Assembly: GCA_944320955.1 (NCBI GenBank)
Contig: CALUJL010000014.1
Location: forward strand, 62,001 to 126,000
Length of the DNA: 64,000 bases
From: an uncultured Bacteroidaceae bacterium
GTDB taxonomy: Bacteria > Bacteroidota > Bacteroidia > Bacteroidales > Bacteroidaceae
Direction: 5' to 3'
How positions within the stretch are numbered: the first letter of the stretch is position 1; every line of letters starts with the position of its first letter. This document shows, one piece after another, positions 36,046 to 44,302 of the stretch. Under the pieces are notes generated by a model that ran no database searches, was not told the DNA's origin, and saw only the letters and a program-made list of their open reading frames with translations. The translations under genes were made by a program, and so were the position numbers.

Positions 36046-36075
36046 CAAAGATAGGGATAAAAAATCCGAAGTCAA
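36046..36075 (-). promoter_or_regulatory. Leftward promoter, probable fimbrial operon promoter
   Basis: On the minus strand TTG (complement of 36073-36075) and TATCTTTG (complement of 36046-36053) are separated by 19 bp, a full match to the Bacteroides consensus. The nearest downstream gene is the DUF3575 gene. Confidence 0.7.
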
Positions 36076-36179
36076 GCCCGGCCTCCCTTAATTAACTTTT
36101 ATTAGGTACGCTAATTTTACTCACGCACGGCAGGGAGAGCCCGCCGGAGCCGCACGGGAAGGGGGAAGAAACGCCCACT

Positions 36180-36275
36180 ATTCGGGAAAAAGGGGCAGCG
36201 CTTACGGAAAAAAGATACAGCGGTTTTCGGAAAAAGACGCAGGGGTTCCGGGAAAAAGGGGCAGCGGTTTTTCCG
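36180..36275. repeat. 21-bp dyad repeat cluster 7, upstream of the TonB receptor gene
   Basis: Four to five degenerate units (GGGAAAAAGGGGCAGCG, CGGAAAAAAGATACAGCGG, CGGAAAAAGACGCAGGGG). Intergenic, between the fimbrial promoter and the receptor gene. Confidence 0.8.
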
Positions 36276-36475
36276 GGCCTTCCTCCACCTTGTAAAATAT
36301 TATGGGGAGGGGAAGGGGATGGCGGTGTGCCATTTATCATTCCGGCACAGCCCCATGAAACGGAAATGCAACAGGAATGAAAAAGAATCTTCAGAAGTCT
36401 TACACATCCTTGTTACGCCGTCGGCAGACCTTTGCGGCGGAAAAACTAACCATTCATACTACAACACAAAGGAAA

Positions 36476-39301
36476 ATGAAAAAGCGAAAGATTCTCGTAC
36501 TGGCTCTCCTGCTGGCAGGGAGCACGGTACCTCATTTCGTACAGGCAGACAACGTATCGAACGATGCCCCCGAGGTTTCGACCGGCGTACTGCGCGGCCG
36601 CGTGGTCAACAGCCACCGCGAACCGCTCTCCGGAGCCACGGTGGTCATCGGAGCACTGAACAAAACCGCTATCACCGACGAAAACGGCTACTACATCATG
36701 CAGGGCATCACCGGCGGCGACTACGACGTGACGGTCAACTACCTGGGCTACGAGCCTCTCTCCACCAGCGTATCGCTGCCCGAACGGGGCACGACGGAGA
36801 AGAACCTCGTCCTCTCGGAGCTGACCACGCTGCAGGAAGTGGTGGTGCGCGGCGCCTTCTCCGGGCAGCACAAGGCCATCAACATGCAGAAGAACAACCT
36901 CGGCGTGACGAACGTCATCTCCGCCGAGCAGGTGGGCAAGTTCCCCGACTCGAACATCGGCGACGCGCTGAAGCGCATCCCGGGCATCAACGTGCAGTAC
37001 GACCAGGGCGAGGCCCGCTTCGGCCAGGTGCGCGGCACGGGCGCGGACCTGACTTCCGTGACGGTCAACGGCAACCGCCTGCCCTCGGCAGAGGGCGGCA
37101 CGCGCAACGTGCAGCTCGACCTGATACCGGCCGACGTAATCCAGACGATCGAAGTGAATAAGGTCGTAACCCCCGACATGGACGCCGACGCCATAGGCGG
37201 CAGCATCAACCTCATCACCAAGAATGCGCCGACGCGCCGCTCCTTCTCGGCCACGCTGGGAAGCGGATGGAACTTCGTGAGCGACAAGGCGCAGCTCAAT
37301 GCCGGGCTGACCTACGGCGACCTCTTCTTCGACAACAAACTGGGCGTCATCCTCTCCGCCTCCTACCAGAACGCGCCCATCGGCTCGGACAATGCGGAAT
37401 TCGTATGGAAACAGGACGAGGAAACCGGCGAGGAATGGCTCGACGAGTACGAGGTACGCCAGTACATCGTGACCCGCGAACGCCAGAGCTACACGGCATC
37501 GCTCAACTATAAGTTCAACGAAAACCACCGCATCAGCTTCAAGGGTATCTACAACCTGCGCAAGGACTGGGAAAACCGCTTCCGCCTCGACCTGAAAGAC
37601 CTGGAACCCGACGGCAAGGGCAAGGCCGTCATCGAGACCAAGGGCGGCACGCGCCGCAACGCCCGCCTGGAGAAACAGCAGACCATGGACTTCAACCTGG
37701 GCGGTGAGCACCTGCTCGGCAACCTGAAGATAGACTGGAACGGAAGCTATGCCCGCGCCACGGAGGACCGCCCCAACGAGCGCTACATCAGCTACGAGAT
37801 AGAAGACCAGGAGTTCGACCTCGACCTGAGCGACATGCGCAAGCCCTTCATGAAGGCCCGCAACGGATTTACCTACAACATCCTCAACCCCAACGCCAAT
37901 GCCGCCCTCGACGACCTGACGCAGCAGCAGGAAGCCATTGCCGAGAACGACTGGAAAGGCGCCATCAACTTCACCCTCCCGGTTTTGGAAGGCACGTACG
38001 GCAGCACGCTCAAGTTCGGCGCCAAGTACCAGCACAAGGACAAGGAGATGGACCTGGAGTTCTACGAATACGAGCCCCTCGGCGACTTCACCGCGCTCAA
38101 CAATACGATACGCTACCCGCGCAAAGGATTCCTCGCCGGCAGCCAATATGAGACGAACACGCCGTTCGTGAGCAACGACTTCCTCGGCAGCCTCGACCTG
38201 GAGAACCCCGATCTCTTCGAGAAGAAGGAAGTGCTGGAGGAACTGGCCGGCGAATACAACGCCAGCGAGGAGATCTGGGCCGGATATGTACGCTGGGACC
38301 AGAAATTCGGCAACGACAAGACCCTCGTGCTCGGCCTGCGCCTGGAAAACACCCACACGGACTACCAGGGATATGAATACTTCTACCAGGAAGAGGTGGA
38401 AGACGAGAACACCGGCGCCATCCTCACGCCCGAATCGGAAAGCCTCACCCAGGGCGAGAAGCACGACAAGAGCTACCTGAACGTGCTGCCGTCGGTGATC
38501 TTCAAGTGGGACGTGCAGAACGACTTCAAGGTGCGCGCCGCCTTCACCAACACGCTGGCACGGCCGAAATACGAGGCCCTCGTGCCGAGCATCCAGATCA
38601 ACCGCGGCGACGACGAGCTCTACATGGGCAATCCCGACCTGAACGCCACGCTCTCCTACAACCTCGACCTGAGCGCCGAGAAGTATTTCTCCTCCATCGG
38701 ACTGGTGAGCGCCGGCATCTTCTACAAGCGCGTCAACGACCTCATCACCAGCCGCACGACGCTGGACTACGAATACATGGGTTACACCTACGAGGAGTTT
38801 GAGCAACCGGTCAACATAGGCGACGCCAACGTATTCGGCGTGGAAGTGGCCCTGCAGCGCGACCTGGGATTCCTCCACCCCGCCCTGAGCTGCGTAGGCC
38901 TCTACGGCAACTACACCTACACCTATTCGAACGTGAGCAACTTCAATGTCCTGGGACGCGAGAACGAAGGCGACATGCGCATGCCCGGCTCGCCGGAACA
39001 CACGGCCAACGCTTCGCTGAGCTTCGAGAAGTGGGGCCTGAGCGCACGCCTGTCCTACAACTTCGCCTCGGCATTCCTCGACGAACTGGGCGACACGAAG
39101 TATGAGGACCGCTACTACGACAAGGTTTCCTACATGGACCTCAACCTGGGCTACACCTTCGACAAGAAGTACACCATCTACTTCGAGGCCAACAACCTGC
39201 TCAACCAGCCGCTGCGCTACTACCAGGGCACGAAGGACCACACGGCCCAGATGGAATACTACGGCGTGAAGATCAATGCCGGCGTGAAAATCAACCTCTA
39301 A
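36476..39301 (+). CDS. TonB-dependent outer-membrane receptor
   Basis: About 941 residues from ATG 36476 (signal MKKRKILVLALLLAGSTVP ... VQA). An upstream in-frame ATG at 36377 would put 33 non-hydrophobic residues before the signal and is unlikely. A carboxypeptidase-regulatory-like domain (GVLRGRVVNSHREPLSGATV) precedes the plug (LQEVVVRGAFSGQHKAINMQ, VRGTGADLTSVTVNGNRLP, ADAIGGSINLITK) and the 22-strand barrel ending in F/L-rich strands (YYGVKINAGVKINL). This form resembles receptors of the TonB-Xanth-Caul type; no SusD-like partner follows. Thirty-one bp downstream lies a secreted metallophosphatase, so a phosphorylated organic compound is a reasonable but unproven ligand. Confidence 0.88.
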   Translation: MKKRKILVLALLLAGSTVPHFVQADNVSNDAPEVSTGVLRGRVVNSHREPLSGATVVIGALNKTAITDENGYYIMQGITGGDYDVTVNYLGYEPLSTSVSLPERGTTEKNLVLSELTTLQEVVVRGAFSGQHKAINMQKNNLGVTNVISAEQVGKFPDSNIGDALKRIPGINVQYDQGEARFGQVRGTGADLTSVTVNGNRLPSAEGGTRNVQLDLIPADVIQTIEVNKVVTPDMDADAIGGSINLITKNAPTRRSFSATLGSGWNFVSDKAQLNAGLTYGDLFFDNKLGVILSASYQNAPIGSDNAEFVWKQDEETGEEWLDEYEVRQYIVTRERQSYTASLNYKFNENHRISFKGIYNLRKDWENRFRLDLKDLEPDGKGKAVIETKGGTRRNARLEKQQTMDFNLGGEHLLGNLKIDWNGSYARATEDRPNERYISYEIEDQEFDLDLSDMRKPFMKARNGFTYNILNPNANAALDDLTQQQEAIAENDWKGAINFTLPVLEGTYGSTLKFGAKYQHKDKEMDLEFYEYEPLGDFTALNNTIRYPRKGFLAGSQYETNTPFVSNDFLGSLDLENPDLFEKKEVLEELAGEYNASEEIWAGYVRWDQKFGNDKTLVLGLRLENTHTDYQGYEYFYQEEVEDENTGAILTPESESLTQGEKHDKSYLNVLPSVIFKWDVQNDFKVRAAFTNTLARPKYEALVPSIQINRGDDELYMGNPDLNATLSYNLDLSAEKYFSSIGLVSAGIFYKRVNDLITSRTTLDYEYMGYTYEEFEQPVNIGDANVFGVEVALQRDLGFLHPALSCVGLYGNYTYTYSNVSNFNVLGRENEGDMRMPGSPEHTANASLSFEKWGLSARLSYNFASAFLDELGDTKYEDRYYDKVSYMDLNLGYTFDKKYTIYFEANNLLNQPLRYYQGTKDHTAQMEYYGVKINAGVKINL

Positions 39302-39332
39302 GCTGCAACGAACCAATAACTAAAGTACTGAT

Positions 39333-40262
39333 ATGAAAATCAAATTCTCTTCCCTGCTCCTGGCCCTCGTCCTGCTGGCCGGGCATGCAGCCGCACAAAT
39401 CGACCACAAGGACCGCTTCACATTCTTCATGGCCAACGACCTGGGCCGCAACGGCTACTACGACCAGAAGCCGATAGCCGCCACGATGGGCCGGATGGCA
39501 GAGGAGATAGGGCCGGAGTTCATAGTGGCCGCCGGCGACGTGCACCACTTCGAGGGCGTGCGCAGCACGGAAGACCCGCTCTGGATGACGAACTTCGAGC
39601 TGATCTACGACCACCCCGAGCTGATGATACCCTGGTATGCCATAGCCGGCAACCACGAATACCGCAACAACGTGCAGGCCTGCATCGACTACACGCAGAA
39701 GAGCGCCCGCTGGAACATGCCCGCCCGCTACTACACCAAGGCCTTCGACGAGGAGGGAACGACGGTACGGATAGTCTGGATAGACACCACGCCGCTCATC
39801 GACAAGTACCGCAACGACAAGGAGGACTACCCGCAGGCCGGACTACAGGACATGGACCGCCAGCTGCAGTGGCTCGACTCTGTGCTCACGGCGGCCAAGG
39901 AGGACTGGGTGCTCGTCTTCGGACACCACCCCATCTATGCCGACACGGACAAGAACGACTCGGAGCGCACCGACATGCAGCAACGCGTGGGAAGCATACT
40001 GAAGCGCCACAATGTGGACTTCTACGGATGCGGACACATCCACAACTTCCAGTACATCAAGCGGGCCGACGGCGGAAACGTGGACTATCTGGTCAACACC
40101 TCCGCTTCGCTCAGCCGGCAGGTGAAGCCCGTGGAGGGCACGCAGTACTGCAGCTCGGAGCCGGGATTCAGCGTCTTCGCCATCAACGCGCAGGACATGA
40201 AGGTCTACCTCGTAAACCGCAACGGCGAAGTGCTCTACACCATCACCCGCACACAGCAATAG
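39333..40262 (+). CDS. Secreted metallophosphoesterase, purple acid phosphatase-like
   Basis: A 309-residue calcineurin-like phosphoesterase with a cleavable signal (LLLALVLLAGHAAAQ). Metal-ligand motifs appear in order: FMANDLGRNGYY (variant of the first D-x-x/Y-x-x-Y set), VAAGDVHHFEG, AGNHEYRNN, GHHPIYAD and CGHIHNFQ. The spacing resembles tartrate-resistant/purple acid phosphatases. In the periplasm or on the surface it would release phosphate from organic phosphates. Co-directional with and 31 bp after the TonB receptor, suggesting scavenging and uptake work together. Confidence 0.87.
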   Translation: MKIKFSSLLLALVLLAGHAAAQIDHKDRFTFFMANDLGRNGYYDQKPIAATMGRMAEEIGPEFIVAAGDVHHFEGVRSTEDPLWMTNFELIYDHPELMIPWYAIAGNHEYRNNVQACIDYTQKSARWNMPARYYTKAFDEEGTTVRIVWIDTTPLIDKYRNDKEDYPQAGLQDMDRQLQWLDSVLTAAKEDWVLVFGHHPIYADTDKNDSERTDMQQRVGSILKRHNVDFYGCGHIHNFQYIKRADGGNVDYLVNTSASLSRQVKPVEGTQYCSSEPGFSVFAINAQDMKVYLVNRNGEVLYTITRTQQ

Positions 40263-40300
40263 GAAAGGAAACGATTCGTTACTACAATTCTCTGTTTCCC

Positions 40301-40333
40301 GGGGGCGCCTTTTTTCGGAGGGGCGCCCCTTTC
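40301..40333 (+). terminator. Terminator after the phosphatase gene
   Basis: GGGGCGCC (40302-40309) pairs with GGCGCCCC (40322-40329), followed by TTTCC. It lies 40 bp after the phosphatase stop. Confidence 0.65.
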
Positions 40334-40442
40334 CTTCGTATTCCGGGGAAAGAAAGAGCCGCCTGCGCCGCGCCGCACGGTAGGAGTGCGGCCCGTTTTC
40401 CGCAAAAGCACGGCACGGGAGAGGAAAAAAGCCGCCGTTTTC

Positions 40443-40473
40443 TTGCCCGAGCGGAAAGAAAGCCCTATCTTTG
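40443..40473 (+). promoter_or_regulatory. Promoter of the tRNA-Gln gene
   Basis: TTG at 40443-40445 and TATCTTTG at 40466-40473, 20 bp apart, a full Bacteroidota consensus. The tRNA begins 41 bp after the -7 element. Confidence 0.78.
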
Positions 40474-40514
40474 CCGCGCTTTTGACAAGAAACGCACACA
40501 CAAGAGACCAAGTA

Positions 40515-40587
40515 TAGTCCTATGGTGTAATGGTAGCACATCAGATTTTGGTTCTGCTTGTCGAAGTTCGAATCTTCGTAGGACTAC
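40515..40587 (+). tRNA. tRNA-Gln (anticodon TTG)
   Basis: Cloverleaf is complete: acceptor arms TAGTCCT (40515-40521) and AGGACTA (40580-40586), D-arm GGTGTAATGGTAGCAC, anticodon stem CAGA/TCTG around loop TTTTGGT, and T-arm GAAGTTCGAATCTTC. CCA is not encoded. A promoter precedes it and a hairpin terminator follows directly. Confidence 0.95.
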
Positions 40588-40632
40588 AGGAAAATCTTCG
40601 CGTCACACCCGTGGGTCGCGGAGATTTCCTTA
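40588..40632 (+). terminator. Terminator after tRNA-Gln
   Basis: AGGAAAATCTTCGCG (40588-40602) pairs with CGCGGAGATTTCCT (40617-40630) with one bulge and one G-T pair, followed by a short AT-rich stretch. Confidence 0.75.
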
Positions 40633-40653
40633 TATAAACACACAATTCGCCCC

Positions 40654-41673
40654 ATGTCCGTTCTCATCTCCCGGTTCGCTTCTCTCCTCTCTTCCCGCCA
40701 CAGCCTCCTGCGGCGCGCCCAAGGCTACATCTACGCCCTGCTGGCCGCTTCGGCCTTCGGCTTCATCCCGCTCTTTTCCATCCCCGTGCTGCAGGCCGGG
40801 ATGCACACCTCGTCGGTGGTCATCTACCGCATGGGGCTGTCCTCGATGCTTACCCTCGCGGTGATCCTCGTGCGGCGGCAGTCGCTGCGCATAAGCCTCC
40901 GGCAGGCGGGAGCGCTGGCGGGGCTGGCATTCTTCTACACGCTCTCGTCCCTCTTCCTGCTGGAGTCGTACCTGTATATACCCAGCGGCGTGGCCACGAC
41001 CATCCACTTTCTCTATCCCGTCTTCGTCACCCTCACGGCCGCGCTCTTCTTCGGCGAAAAGCTCTCCCCCGGGTTGCTGCTTGCCGCGCTGCTCTCGCTG
41101 TGCGGCGTGGCGCTGCTGAGCGCGGGCACGCTGGGACACCTGCTCGACGGCAGCCTGGAGCGGGAAAAGGCCCTCGTAGGCATCGGGTTGGTGCTCATCA
41201 CCGTCGTAGGCTACGGCAGCTATCTCCTTTTCTACAGCCGCCCGCTCATCCGGCAGCTGGACAGCGCGGTGAGCACCTTCTACGTCCTGCTCCTGACCAC
41301 GCTGTTCTGCTCCCTTGCCCTGCTGCTGCGGGGCGAAGAGGGGCTGCAGGCCGTGCCCGACTGGGCTACGGCCGTCAACCTGCTGCTGCTCAGCACCATC
41401 CCCACGCTGTGCTCCAACCTGCTGATCGTACTGGCCATCCGGCGCGTGGGCTCCACGCCGACCTCCGTCCTGGGCTGCATGGAGCCGCTCACGGCCGTGG
41501 TGCTGGGCGTGGCTTTCCTGGGCGAAGCGCTCAGCGCGCTGCAGACGGCGGGCATCTTCACGGTGCTGGCGGCCGTGGCCTGGACCATACTCTCCCGCCG
41601 GCAGGCAAGCCCCCGCCCGCAACTTCCCCCTCCGAAACTTCCAAACCCTGATACCCCCCTCTCCTACTCATGA
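40654..41673 (+). CDS. EamA/DMT-superfamily transporter
   Basis: A 339-residue inner-membrane protein with ten predicted helices in two EamA repeats. The first has YALLAASAFGFIPLFSIPVL ... YIPSGVATTIHFLYPVFVTLTAALFFGEKL; the second has IGLVLITVVGYGSYLLFYSRP ... STPTSVLGCMEPLTAVVLGVAFLGEAL. Both carry the family's Pro/Glu signature at the end of helices 4 and 9. The family exports amino acids, metabolites or nucleobases; the substrate is unknown. Its stop overlaps the start of the next gene by ATGA (41670-41673). Confidence 0.88.
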   Translation: MSVLISRFASLLSSRHSLLRRAQGYIYALLAASAFGFIPLFSIPVLQAGMHTSSVVIYRMGLSSMLTLAVILVRRQSLRISLRQAGALAGLAFFYTLSSLFLLESYLYIPSGVATTIHFLYPVFVTLTAALFFGEKLSPGLLLAALLSLCGVALLSAGTLGHLLDGSLEREKALVGIGLVLITVVGYGSYLLFYSRPLIRQLDSAVSTFYVLLLTTLFCSLALLLRGEEGLQAVPDWATAVNLLLLSTIPTLCSNLLIVLAIRRVGSTPTSVLGCMEPLTAVVLGVAFLGEALSALQTAGIFTVLAAVAWTILSRRQASPRPQLPPPKLPNPDTPLSYS

Positions 41674-42455
41674 AACAGAAGAGAACATGCGCAGCGGCCC
41701 TCGCCGCCCTCCTGCTCGCCACGCTCGGCCTGCAGGCACAGACCCCGGCCGCCGAAGTAGTGGCCCACGAAATCGAAGCACAGGAAGAACGGCGCGTCCG
41801 CATCGGCGTGCGTGCCGGACTGAACATGGCGCGCCTGGCCGACGACAAGGCCTTCGCCCCCGCCGAGGGGAAGAACCAGGCCGGATGGCACGTGGGGGCC
41901 GTGGTCGACGTGCCGCTCCGGGCCGGATTTTACCTGCAACCCGGCCTCTACCTCAGCGCCAAAGGCGCAAAGACCGAGCTGGAAGAGACGGAAGTCTACG
42001 GCTCGCAGCAAAACCTGCGCTACGAGGAGCGGGACGTGGACATGCTGTTCATGGAAGTGCCCCTGCTCGTCTCCTACCGCCACACCCTGAGCGACGGGCT
42101 GCAGCTGCAACTGCAAACGGGGCCCTACCTGGCCTACGGACTGGGCGGCAAGACGTCGACCGAATGGGAACGCATGGAAATCGTGACCGGCGGCTTCTCC
42201 TTCAGAAGTTCCGGCACGACGGAGACCGACACCTTCGGGCACGACGCCGAAGCCCAAGACCCCAAAGACCGCGGGGCAGGCATCAAGCGCTTCGACATGG
42301 GCTGGAACCTCGGCGCCGGGCTGGCCTTCGCCCGTTTCTATGTAGGCCTGGCCTACGAATGGGGCTTCCTCAACCTCTGCGAGGCCGGGGCCTGGGACGA
42401 GGGAGCCTCGCTCCGCACGCGCAACCTGCGCATCTCCGTGGGCTACAACTTCTGA
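41670..42455 (+). CDS. Outer-membrane beta-barrel protein, paralogue 1 of 3
   Basis: A 261-residue PorT/OmpX-like barrel with an N-terminal signal (ALAALLLATLGLQAQ). Family pattern: VRIGVRAGLNMARLADD, AGWHVGAVVDVPLRAGFYLQPGLYLSAKGAKTE, MEVPLLVSYRH, GPYLAYGLGGKT, MGWNLGAGLAFARFYVGLAYEWGF, and the terminal strand NLRISVGYNF. Start ATG 41670 overlaps the EamA stop. It is the first of three tandem relatives. Confidence 0.88.
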   Translation: MKQKRTCAAALAALLLATLGLQAQTPAAEVVAHEIEAQEERRVRIGVRAGLNMARLADDKAFAPAEGKNQAGWHVGAVVDVPLRAGFYLQPGLYLSAKGAKTELEETEVYGSQQNLRYEERDVDMLFMEVPLLVSYRHTLSDGLQLQLQTGPYLAYGLGGKTSTEWERMEIVTGGFSFRSSGTTETDTFGHDAEAQDPKDRGAGIKRFDMGWNLGAGLAFARFYVGLAYEWGFLNLCEAGAWDEGASLRTRNLRISVGYNF

Positions 42456-42628
42456 GCCCGCTTCTCCCTCGAACGACAAGGCTTTCCGGGGAAACCAAGG
42501 CCCCCCCGACGGAAAACCCTGCTGCCCTTTTTCCTTTCCTACGCCCCCTTTTCCCGCCGGAAGAGGGGTTTTTCTTAAAGATGTGTTAAACTAATATAAA
42601 ACATAGGGGAGGTATGTTTCAAGCACTC

Positions 42629-42636
42629 TATATTTG
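42629..42636 (+). promoter_or_regulatory. Putative -7 element for barrel paralogue 2
   Basis: TATATTTG fits TAnnTTTG and lies 48 bp before the ATG at 42685. The preceding 170 bp show no gene; no clear TTG at -33. Confidence 0.55.
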
Positions 42637-42684
42637 AGGCAAAAGCCAACCTACATTATTCATCTTTATAAAAAGCATTTTATT

Positions 42685-43398
42685 ATGAAATCGAAAGGAC
42701 TCCTCGGGCTGGTGGCCGCATGTGCCATGGCCCTCGTATGCACCCCCTCAGTACAGGCACAGAGCGCCGACGGCGAAGGCATCAGCTTCGGCTTCCGCGC
42801 CGGCGTGAATCTCTCCAATGCGGCCATGAACGACGATGCCAAGCGAGGCACCGACCCGAAGATGCTGGCCGGATTCCATGTGGGCGCCATTGTAGACATC
42901 CCCGTCATGCAGAGCCTCTACGTACAACCCGGGCTCTACTTCTCCACCAAAGGCGTGAAAACGGAATACGAGAACTCCGAATATCCGGAAGAGAACTCGG
43001 AAACTTCCGTAAACGCCATGTATCTGGAGATTCCCATCAACGTGTCCTGGCGGTACAACTTCACCGACATGCTGCAGCTGCAGGTCTACACCGGCCCGTA
43101 CTTCGCCGTGGGCGTGGGCGGCAAGACGAAAACGACCTATGGCGACGGGGAAATCAAGACGAACACCTTCGGCTACGACAAGGATGCCGAGAACGAAGAG
43201 GATGAAGGCTACGGACTGGGCCGCTTCGACTGCGGCTGGGGCATCGGCGCCGGCCTGGCCATCGACCAGTTCTACGTAGGGCTCCAGTACCAGTTTGGCT
43301 TCGTCAACACTATGACGGGCGACTGCTGGAAAGGCGACAACTGGGATCCCTCGGCCAAAAACCGCAACCTATCCATCAGCGTAGGCTACAACTTCTAA
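42685..43398 (+). CDS. Outer-membrane beta-barrel protein, paralogue 2 of 3
   Basis: 237 residues from ATG 42685 (MKSKGLLGLVAACAMALVC ... VQAQ signal). The longer in-frame start at 42634 lies inside the promoter. The barrel pattern matches its neighbour: ISFGFRAGVNLSNAAMN, AGFHVGAIVDIPVMQSLYVQPGLYFSTKGVKTE, MYLEIPINVSWRYN, FGFVNT and end strand NLSISVGYNF. Closest to paralogue 3 (both have DPKM-AG-HVG). It has its own promoter and terminator. Confidence 0.9.
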   Translation: MKSKGLLGLVAACAMALVCTPSVQAQSADGEGISFGFRAGVNLSNAAMNDDAKRGTDPKMLAGFHVGAIVDIPVMQSLYVQPGLYFSTKGVKTEYENSEYPEENSETSVNAMYLEIPINVSWRYNFTDMLQLQVYTGPYFAVGVGGKTKTTYGDGEIKTNTFGYDKDAENEEDEGYGLGRFDCGWGIGAGLAIDQFYVGLQYQFGFVNTMTGDCWKGDNWDPSAKNRNLSISVGYNF

Positions 43399-43416
43399 AA
43401 AAAACTCCTCCCCCCG

Positions 43417-43463
43417 AAAGCGCAAGTCTTTTTTCTCGGAAAAGTCTTGCGCTTTTCTTTTTT
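43417..43463 (+). terminator. Terminator of paralogue 2, overlapping the next promoter
   Basis: AAAGCGCAAGTCTTTT (43417-43432) pairs with AAAAGTCTTGCGCTTT (43440-43455) with one mismatch, then TCTTTTTT. The right arm contains the TTG used as -33 by the next promoter. Confidence 0.8.
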
Positions 43464-43477
43464 GATATGTACTTTTG
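43447..43477 (+). promoter_or_regulatory. Promoter of barrel paralogue 3
   Basis: TTG 43447-43449, 20-bp spacer, TACTTTTG 43470-43477. The start codon is 25 bp downstream. It looks intact although the gene is frameshifted. Confidence 0.75.
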
Positions 43478-43502
43478 CTCCAAACCCAAACCTTAAATCG
43501 TC

Positions 43503-44172
43503 ATGAAAACGAAGCATCTCCTCGCCCTCTGCGCCGCCTGTCTGGCCCTCGGGACAAGCCTCTCCCCCCCTGCACGCGCAAGACAACAACGAGAAAAGCG
43601 GCACCCGCTTCGGACTGCGTGCCGGGCTGAACCTCTCCACCGCCGCCATGAACAAGGAACTCAAGCAGGGTGCCGACCCGAAGATGAAAGCCGGATACCA
43701 CGTGGGCGTGGTGGCCGACATCCCGATTGCCGGCCTCGTCTACGCCGAACCCGGCATCCTCCTCTCCTCGCGCGGCGTGAAAGTGGAAGGCGAAGGCAGC
43801 GAAGTGACGGCCAACGCCTTGTGGATCGACGTGCCCCTCAACCTGGCCTGCCGAATCCCCCTGACCGAAGGACTGCAACTGCAGCCCCTGCTCGGCCTAA
43901 ACCTCTCGTTCGGCCTCGACAACAAGGTGGAGAGTTCCGACGGCACACCGGAGGAAGGACTCATAAACCCTTACGGGCAAAACAACTTCGACGTAGGCCT
44001 CAACATCGGCGTGGGACTGCTCTTCCGGCAGTTCTACGCAGGAATCCAATACCAGCACGGCTTCCTCAATACTTGCGACCCCGATCCGCGCCAAATCGGG
44101 GAATTCCAAACCGGCGATGACCCCGTGGCCCGCAGCCGCAACCTGCAGTTCTCCGTAGGCTACAACTTCTGA
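43503..44172 (+). pseudogene. Outer-membrane beta-barrel protein, paralogue 3, frameshifted at a C7 run in the signal peptide
   Basis: The start frame (ATG 43503) gives a normal signal peptide beginning MKTKHLLALCAACLALGTSLS, then shifts at seven C (43564-43570) into a nonsense frame that runs to 44120. With six C the frame would continue SPLHAQDNNEKSGTRFGLRAG, restoring a signal-peptidase site (HAQ/D) and the barrel seen in the second frame (GLRAGLNLSTAAMN, AGYHVGVVADIPIAGLVYAEPG, end NLQFSVGYNF to 44172), about 222 residues. Everything after the run is intact, with an intact promoter. This suggests a switchable (phase-off) gene rather than an old pseudogene; a sequencing error in the run is the other explanation. 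Confidence 0.85.
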
Positions 44173-44243
44173 AAACACAAGAAATCGGCATACCCGTCGC
44201 ATGTTTTCGCCGAAAAGATGAAAAATATCTGCAATATTTTCCG

Positions 44244-44251
44244 TATGTTTG
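44244..44251 (+). promoter_or_regulatory. Putative -7 element for the kduD/DUF4861 pair
   Basis: TATGTTTG fits TAnnTTTG, 51 bp before ATG 44303. No convincing TTG at -33. Confidence 0.55.
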
Positions 44252-44302
44252 CAGGCGAGAGAACAAGCAAACATCCTCTTAAAATCTATTATTAACAGTA
44301 TT

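Larger units (their letters stand above)
35519..36376. other. Long leader/intergenic region upstream of the fimbrial operon
   Basis: About 860 bp without a convincing gene. It holds a leftward promoter (36046-36075), a second near-consensus leftward -7 (CATCTTTG, complement of 35795-35802), a run of ten C (35839-35848) and, towards the TonB gene, repeat cluster 7. If the main promoter is used, the fimbrial mRNA leader is about 520 nt. A leftward open frame of 136 codons (36022-35612) crosses the C10/G10 run; its composition is not protein-like. Confidence 0.6.

Noticed and set aside
40515..40587. tRNA-Gln as an integration (att) site
   Set aside because: No integrase, no repeated tRNA 3' end and no sign of an island on either side.
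42503..42509. C7 run downstream of barrel paralogue 1
   Set aside because: Intergenic, outside any promoter element; no evident effect, unlike the C7 in paralogue 3.
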